This document shows, in pieces, positions 49,982 to 53,979 of a stretch of DNA of 53,979 bases. The DNA is from an uncultured Gammaproteobacteria bacterium (GTDB lineage Bacteria > Pseudomonadota > Gammaproteobacteria > Pseudomonadales > Porticoccaceae). How positions within the stretch are numbered: the stretch's first letter is position 1; each line of letters begins with the position of its first letter. The DNA is taken from positions 1 to 53,979 of the forward strand of contig CAJXRS010000004.1 of the NCBI GenBank assembly GCA_913060555.1. The letters are read 5' to 3'. The notes under the pieces are model-generated. The model did not search any database and had not been told where the DNA came from. It saw only the letters and a program-made list of their open reading frames with translations. Made by a program: the position numbers and the translations under genes.

Positions 49982-52411
49982 TTGAAAACCTTGCGTTATA
50001 GAGTTTCTGAGTTCGTCATGCACAATGTCTGGCTGTCCCTGCTGCTGTTGCTGGCAGTCACAGCTTTTTTTGCCTGGGGGCTCCGGCACGTCGAGCTGAA
50101 AACGGTATTTTCCGACCTGCTGCCCAAGACTCACCCCTTTGTGCAGGTCTACAAGGACCATCCCAACTTTGGCAATCCCTTGACCGTGACCGTGATGGTG
50201 AAGCGCACCGACGGCCAGACCATCTACAACCCCGAGACCTTGCAGAAGGTCTGGGACATGACCCGAAATATCGACCTGACTCCGGGTGTCGACCACGATC
50301 AGGTGCTTTCCATCACTACCGAGAAAGCCCGATACGCGGAAGCGACGCCCTTCGGCATCGATTCCCAACCGCTGATGGGGGATCACGCACCGACAACCCC
50401 CGAGGAGGTCGCAGAGTTCCGGGAGCGAGTCAAGAAGTCCCCGGCCAGCCAGGCGTTCCTGATTTCCGATGATGAAACCGCAACCCTGATCCAGGCGACC
50501 TTTATCGAACGGCTGCTGGATTACCAGACGGTGTTCAACTTCATCCAGGAGAAGCTGGTCGAGGCCGAAGCGGATGAAGTCCACGAAATTCATGTCGCCG
50601 GACAACCCATGCTCACCGGTTGGGTGTTTTACCACCAGCACCAGATGATCTTCATCTTCATGGTGACCGCTGGTGCGCTGCTGCTCTCGCTGGTGCTCTA
50701 TATGCGCAATGTCGCCGGTGTGGTGGTGCCGGTGGTCTGTGCCGCGGTGGCCGCGGTCTGGGGGTTCGGCTTCGTGGGCTGGCTGCAGGATCCCATCGAG
50801 CCCCTGATCATGGTGGTGCCCTTGCTGCTGGTGGCCCGCTCCTTCAGTCACAGCGTGCAGGTGATCGAGCGTTACTATGAGGTCTACTACCACGTCCGTG
50901 ACAAAAAAAAGGCGGCGGAAATCTCCCTCGGCGTGATGATGGCTCCCGGCACTCTGGGCATAATTACCGACGCGGCCGGCCTGTTTCTCATCGGTGTGGC
51001 GCCAATTCCAACCATGGAACGCTTTGCACTGTTCTGTGGCTTCTGGGCACTCTCCATGGTTCCCGCCAACGTCTTTCTGGCGCCCATGCTGCTGTCCCTC
51101 CTTCCCGAGCCCAGGAATATTCGCAAGCTGATCGGGACCGAAGAAGACGAAGGCTTCAACATTCACCGCAGCATCAAGCACGGCCTGCAGCGTTTCTCCA
51201 GGCTGAGTTTTGGGCCGGCGGCGCGGGTAACAACGGTGGTCGCCGTGGTGCTGGTCGGGTTCAGTGTCTACAAGATGCTGCAGATCAAGATCGGCAATCC
51301 GGTGGAAGGCAGCAATCTGCTCTGGGAGGACTCCGACTACAATGTCGCGGTCAGCAAGATCAACAGCCACTTCCCCGGGCTGAACACCCTGGAAATCATC
51401 TTCGAGGTCAAGGAAGAGGAGCAGTCGCGGCTGTTACGCCAGGCCAATACCATCTTCACCATGACTGAACTACAGCGTGCGATCGAACTTTCGGAAGACC
51501 CGCCAGAGGCGACCCTGTCTTTCGCCGACTACCTGCCGGAAGCCAACCGGTTGTTCAGCGGCGGCAATCCCAAGTGGGCGCCGCTCGACCCCAATCAACA
51601 GGCGGTGGAAGCCGCCGCCGGAGCGGTGCTGTTCGGCAGTAGTCCCAAGGCGTTTTCCCATGTCTCGGATTTCGTTCAGCAAAACGGCACGGTATCGCTC
51701 TGGTACAAGGACAACAAGCAAGAGACCGTGGACGTTGCGCTCAAGCAGGTGCGCGAGGCGCTCGACGAAATCGGTATCGACCAAGAGAAATTCCTGATCC
51801 GGCTGGGTTCGGGCACCATCGCCCTGCAACAGTCGATCAACGACACCGTCGATAACTATCAGTATGTGATCCTTGCGCTGTTGAATGTTGCCATCCTGAT
51901 TGCGGCAGCAATCGCTTACCGATCCCTGGTGGCTGGGGTCGTGCTGCTGCTACCTGTGAACATCTCCAACGCTTTCCTCGCGACGGTAATGGTTTATATG
52001 GGTATCGGCCTGGACGTGAATACATTACCGATTGCGGCGATCGGCATCGGGGTGGGCATCGACTACGGCATCTATCTACTGAGCCGGATCTGCGAGGAAT
52101 ATCAGGGTCACAAGGATTACGGCATGGCTATCTATGCTTCGGTAGCGACAACCGGTAAGGCTATCTTTTTTACCGCGACCATCGTGCTGCTGGCGATCCT
52201 GCCGTGGTATTTCCTGTCCGAATTGAAGTTCCTGGCCGATATGGGCCTGCTGTTGGTGATGGTGATGTTGATCAACATGATCGTGGCCCTGGTGCTGGTG
52301 CCCCTGCTGGTGTGGTTGATCAAGCCGAAATTCGTGGCTTCGGACAAGCTGCTGGTTGGCGAAGGTATCAATCTGGAAGACTACGTCTCGGGGGACGAAG
52401 CTTATTCGTGA
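49982..52411 (+). CDS. RND/MMPL-family transporter
   Basis: An 809-residue inner-membrane protein with the two-fold RND layout: helix 1 (about residues 14-32), a periplasmic loop (33-215), a helix bundle (about 215-385, sterol-sensing-like: VVPVVCAAVAAVWGFGF), a seventh helix (about 415-432), a second loop and a final bundle (about 620-790) ending in VALVLVPLLVWLIKPKF. It starts at TTG with GGGGACGGGGGGG upstream; the first ATG is at codon 13. It is of the hydrophobe-exporter type associated with YCF48 and DUF1329/DUF1302 genes. A YCF48 gene follows, so it probably moves lipids or hydrophobic substrates across the envelope. Confidence 0.9.
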   Translation: MKTLRYRVSEFVMHNVWLSLLLLLAVTAFFAWGLRHVELKTVFSDLLPKTHPFVQVYKDHPNFGNPLTVTVMVKRTDGQTIYNPETLQKVWDMTRNIDLTPGVDHDQVLSITTEKARYAEATPFGIDSQPLMGDHAPTTPEEVAEFRERVKKSPASQAFLISDDETATLIQATFIERLLDYQTVFNFIQEKLVEAEADEVHEIHVAGQPMLTGWVFYHQHQMIFIFMVTAGALLLSLVLYMRNVAGVVVPVVCAAVAAVWGFGFVGWLQDPIEPLIMVVPLLLVARSFSHSVQVIERYYEVYYHVRDKKKAAEISLGVMMAPGTLGIITDAAGLFLIGVAPIPTMERFALFCGFWALSMVPANVFLAPMLLSLLPEPRNIRKLIGTEEDEGFNIHRSIKHGLQRFSRLSFGPAARVTTVVAVVLVGFSVYKMLQIKIGNPVEGSNLLWEDSDYNVAVSKINSHFPGLNTLEIIFEVKEEEQSRLLRQANTIFTMTELQRAIELSEDPPEATLSFADYLPEANRLFSGGNPKWAPLDPNQQAVEAAAGAVLFGSSPKAFSHVSDFVQQNGTVSLWYKDNKQETVDVALKQVREALDEIGIDQEKFLIRLGSGTIALQQSINDTVDNYQYVILALLNVAILIAAAIAYRSLVAGVVLLLPVNISNAFLATVMVYMGIGLDVNTLPIAAIGIGVGIDYGIYLLSRICEEYQGHKDYGMAIYASVATTGKAIFFTATIVLLAILPWYFLSELKFLADMGLLLVMVMLINMIVALVLVPLLVWLIKPKFVASDKLLVGEGINLEDYVSGDEAYS

Positions 52412-52458
52412 TTGCGGCGGGCAGACAGCAGAACGGGGTTAACAGGGGGCAAGTGAAG

Positions 52459-52671
52459 ATGTATATCAAGAACTACGATTTTGACTACAGTCGGCGATTT
52501 TTTCTGGAGAACACGGCACAGGGCGCGACGGATGCGGGTGTGCCGACCTCACTGTGGCCGTTGATCGGCAAAACGGGAGAGATTGGCAGGGCGCACCCGG
52601 AAGAGCTGCAGTCGCTGGACGCCTATGACAAGTATCTCACCATCCAGGCCATCCGCAGACTGGGTAGCTGA
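52459..52671 (+). CDS. Short protein with twin-arginine leader, probable truncated duplicate
   Basis: A 70-residue frame starting MYIKNYDFDYSRRFFLEN. SRRFFL is a good Tat motif, followed by a hydrophobic stretch (GVPTSLWPLIG). The same leader, differing at about one base in ten, begins the gene at 53835. After PEELQSLDAYDKY the frame soon ends, so this is either a small secreted peptide or the 5' remnant of a duplicated gene. The similarity continues upstream through the AACAGG ribosome region. It is three bases before the YCF48 gene. Confidence 0.6.
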   Translation: MYIKNYDFDYSRRFFLENTAQGATDAGVPTSLWPLIGKTGEIGRAHPEELQSLDAYDKYLTIQAIRRLGS

Positions 52672-52673
52672 TC

Positions 52674-53618
52674 ATGATGCAGAGATCAAAGCGCTCTCTT
52701 CGAGCCTTGTGCCTCGCCGCTGGTCTTCTCGCAGGTGCTGCTGTTACGGCGGAAGAGAACTTTTCCGTGCGTTACCAGGGCATCGCGCACGATGCTCTCT
52801 ACGATATCTGTTTCAGCGGCACCACGGGCTTTGCGGCCGGTATTGCGGGAACCATCTTCACCAGCGACGACCAGGGCGAAAACTGGCAGCCCCAGGGATC
52901 GCTGGGGCCAGAGGCGATTCTGGGCCTGTACTGTGGCGCAGATACGGTGCTGGCGGTCGGGCAGGGTGGTGCAATCCATCGCAAGAGTGACGGTGAGTGG
53001 CAGCAAGTGGATTCGGGCAGCGATGCCAGGCTGCTGGACGTCAGCGCCAACCGCAGTGGTCTGGCCGTGGTCGTGGGCGGTTTCGGCACAGTACTGAGGT
53101 CCAGCGATGGCGGCCGCTCCTGGGAGCCGCTGTCGTTCGACTGGGAGACCCTGCTCAACGATTTCCTGGAACCTCATCTCTATGACGTGGCGGTCTCCGA
53201 AGCGGGGGTGATCACCATCGTCGGCGAGTTTGCCATGGTGTTGCGTTCGGTCGACGGTGGCGAAACCTGGGAGATGGTACACCGTGGCGATGCCTCGCTG
53301 TTTGCCCTCGACCTGGACGGTGACGTCGGTTATGCCGTTGGCCAGAACGGTGTCATCTTGAAGACTGGTGACGGCGGACAGACCTGGAGCCGGCAGGACG
53401 CAGGCTCTGAGGCAAACCTGCTCGATGTGCTGGTTGACCGGGATGGCGTGGTACATGTCACTGGCATTCGCACGCTGTTGCAAAGCAGCGACAGCGGCAA
53501 TACCTGGGCTGCCAACCAAGCTGGCGATATCAGTTACCGTTGGTACCAATCCCTGGGTCTCTCCGAATCGGGGGTTTTCATGGTTGGCCACTCCGGCCTC
53601 ATCGTTCGTATCAAATAA
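52674..53618 (+). CDS. YCF48/Asp-box beta-propeller protein, periplasmic
   Basis: A 314-residue secreted protein with an N-terminal signal (LRALCLAAGLLAGAAVTAEE). The mature part is a repeated propeller with five Asp-box turns: SDDQGENW, SSDGGRSW, SVDGGETW, TGDGGQTW and SSDSGNTW. It is of the HCF136/YCF48 type, which acts in complex assembly; bacterial members accompany RND/MMPL transporters. Two adjacent ATGs (52674, 52677) can serve as start. It follows the transporter with only the short Tat peptide between. Confidence 0.9.
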   Translation: MMQRSKRSLRALCLAAGLLAGAAVTAEENFSVRYQGIAHDALYDICFSGTTGFAAGIAGTIFTSDDQGENWQPQGSLGPEAILGLYCGADTVLAVGQGGAIHRKSDGEWQQVDSGSDARLLDVSANRSGLAVVVGGFGTVLRSSDGGRSWEPLSFDWETLLNDFLEPHLYDVAVSEAGVITIVGEFAMVLRSVDGGETWEMVHRGDASLFALDLDGDVGYAVGQNGVILKTGDGGQTWSRQDAGSEANLLDVLVDRDGVVHVTGIRTLLQSSDSGNTWAANQAGDISYRWYQSLGLSESGVFMVGHSGLIVRIK

Positions 53619-53834
53619 TTAAGAGAAGGTTCGACTCCGCGTATCGATTGCCCGGTTTGCAATTGGGTACGGTACTTTGCGCATGGCGACTATCGAGACA
53701 GCGTGAAGCCATCGCTGTAGCGACCGTTGTAACAACTGATGGCTGCGGAAAACTCCGGTTTATCCTGCCGTCACCAGGAGGTTAGAGAACCGGGCCGATG
53801 ACTGCCGTATAGACACAACAGGAGGTAACCTAAG

Positions 53835-53979
53835 ATGTATATCAAGAAATACGATTTTGACTACAGCCGGCGATTTTTTCTGGAGAAGACGGCGCAGGGA
53901 GCGATGGGTGCGGGTGTGCTGACCTCGCTGTGGCCGTTGATCGGCAATACGGGAGAGATTGGCAAGGCGTACCCGGAGG
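53835..53979 (+). CDS. Twin-arginine-leader protein, N-terminal part (cut by window edge; possibly DUF1329 family)
   Basis: About 48 residues are visible. MYIKKYDFDYSRRFFLEK contains a textbook Tat motif (SRRFFLEK), then GAGVLTSLWPLIG as hydrophobic core. A strong AGGAGGT lies 8 bp upstream. By synteny with RND-YCF48 clusters, the full gene could be the DUF1329 outer-membrane-associated component, but only the leader is seen, so this is inference. It duplicates the frame at 52459. The 216-bp gap before it holds nothing recognisable apart from the ribosome site. Confidence 0.7.
   Translation, partial: MYIKKYDFDYSRRFFLEKTAQGAMGAGVLTSLWPLIGNTGEIGKAYPE

Noticed and set aside
49814-51370. Open reading frame of over 500 codons on the minus strand
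   Set aside because: It is antisense to the RND transporter, with histidine- and glutamine-rich sequence and no recognisable domain.
1-53979. CRISPR array, tRNA, rRNA, prophage or complete insertion sequence
   Set aside because: No regularly spaced repeats, cloverleaf sequences, rRNA signatures, transposase or phage structural genes were recognised on either strand.

Overview
This window looks like the chromosome of a GC-rich, aerobic, heterotrophic gammaproteobacterium. The lineage call rests on a short conserved core segment at 36.1-40.4 kb. There ptsP sits directly behind an RppH-type Nudix hydrolase, as in Pseudomonas and its relatives, and a canonical rimO is transcribed divergently. 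Nearly everything else is accessory catabolism: twelve short-chain dehydrogenases/reductases (SDRs, one of them cut by the left edge), three acyl-CoA-dehydrogenase-fold enzymes, two luciferase-like flavin monooxygenases, three amidohydrolases, two metallo-beta-lactamase-fold hydrolases, an epoxide hydrolase, CoA-activating enzymes and two related MFS carriers. Such repertoires are typical of bacteria that degrade hydrophobic or alicyclic compounds; the substrate cannot be read from the sequence.

Layout. 0-1 kb: two recently duplicated SDRs on the minus strand, separated by a terminator. 1.4-6.3 kb: a plus-strand run of SDR, MBL hydrolase, zinc alcohol dehydrogenase, DUF2889 protein, second MBL hydrolase and two tandem dodecin-like proteins, closed by a hairpin and a MITE-like element. 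6.5-13.3 kb: amidohydrolase, SDRs, luciferase-like monooxygenase, MFS carrier and FAD hydroxylase. 13.3-21.2 kb: epoxide hydrolase, SDR, aldo/keto reductase, a DUF7064-like/phosphotransferase/DUF6285-like trio, then a minus-strand thioesterase, small periplasmic protein and enoyl-CoA hydratase. 21.3-36.1 kb: a long plus-strand block of SDRs, a class III CoA-transferase, a flavin monooxygenase, two amidohydrolases, acyl-CoA-dehydrogenase-like enzymes, a methyltransferase and the second MFS carrier. 36.1-40.4 kb: the core ptsP-rppH/rimO island. 40.5-44.6 kb: CoA ligase, SDR, lone ParA, SDR.

The most interesting part is 44.6-54.0 kb. A divergent AraC-type regulator is followed by a complete copper membrane monooxygenase operon in pmoC-pmoA-pmoB order. 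Behind it come a membrane-anchored protein whose predicted mature N-terminus is histidine, an RND/MMPL transporter, a YCF48-type Asp-box propeller, and two copies of an unusual twin-arginine leader, the second running off the right edge. All ligands expected for the CuB, CuC and CuD sites are present. Between the regulator and pmoC lie two direct repeats 21 bp apart, placed just upstream of a possible -35, which fits AraC-type activation. Because the genome looks heterotrophic, I infer a hydrocarbon monooxygenase coupled to a hydrophobic-compound envelope transport system rather than a methane or ammonia oxidiser. No tRNA, rRNA, CRISPR array, phage gene or complete insertion sequence was recognised.
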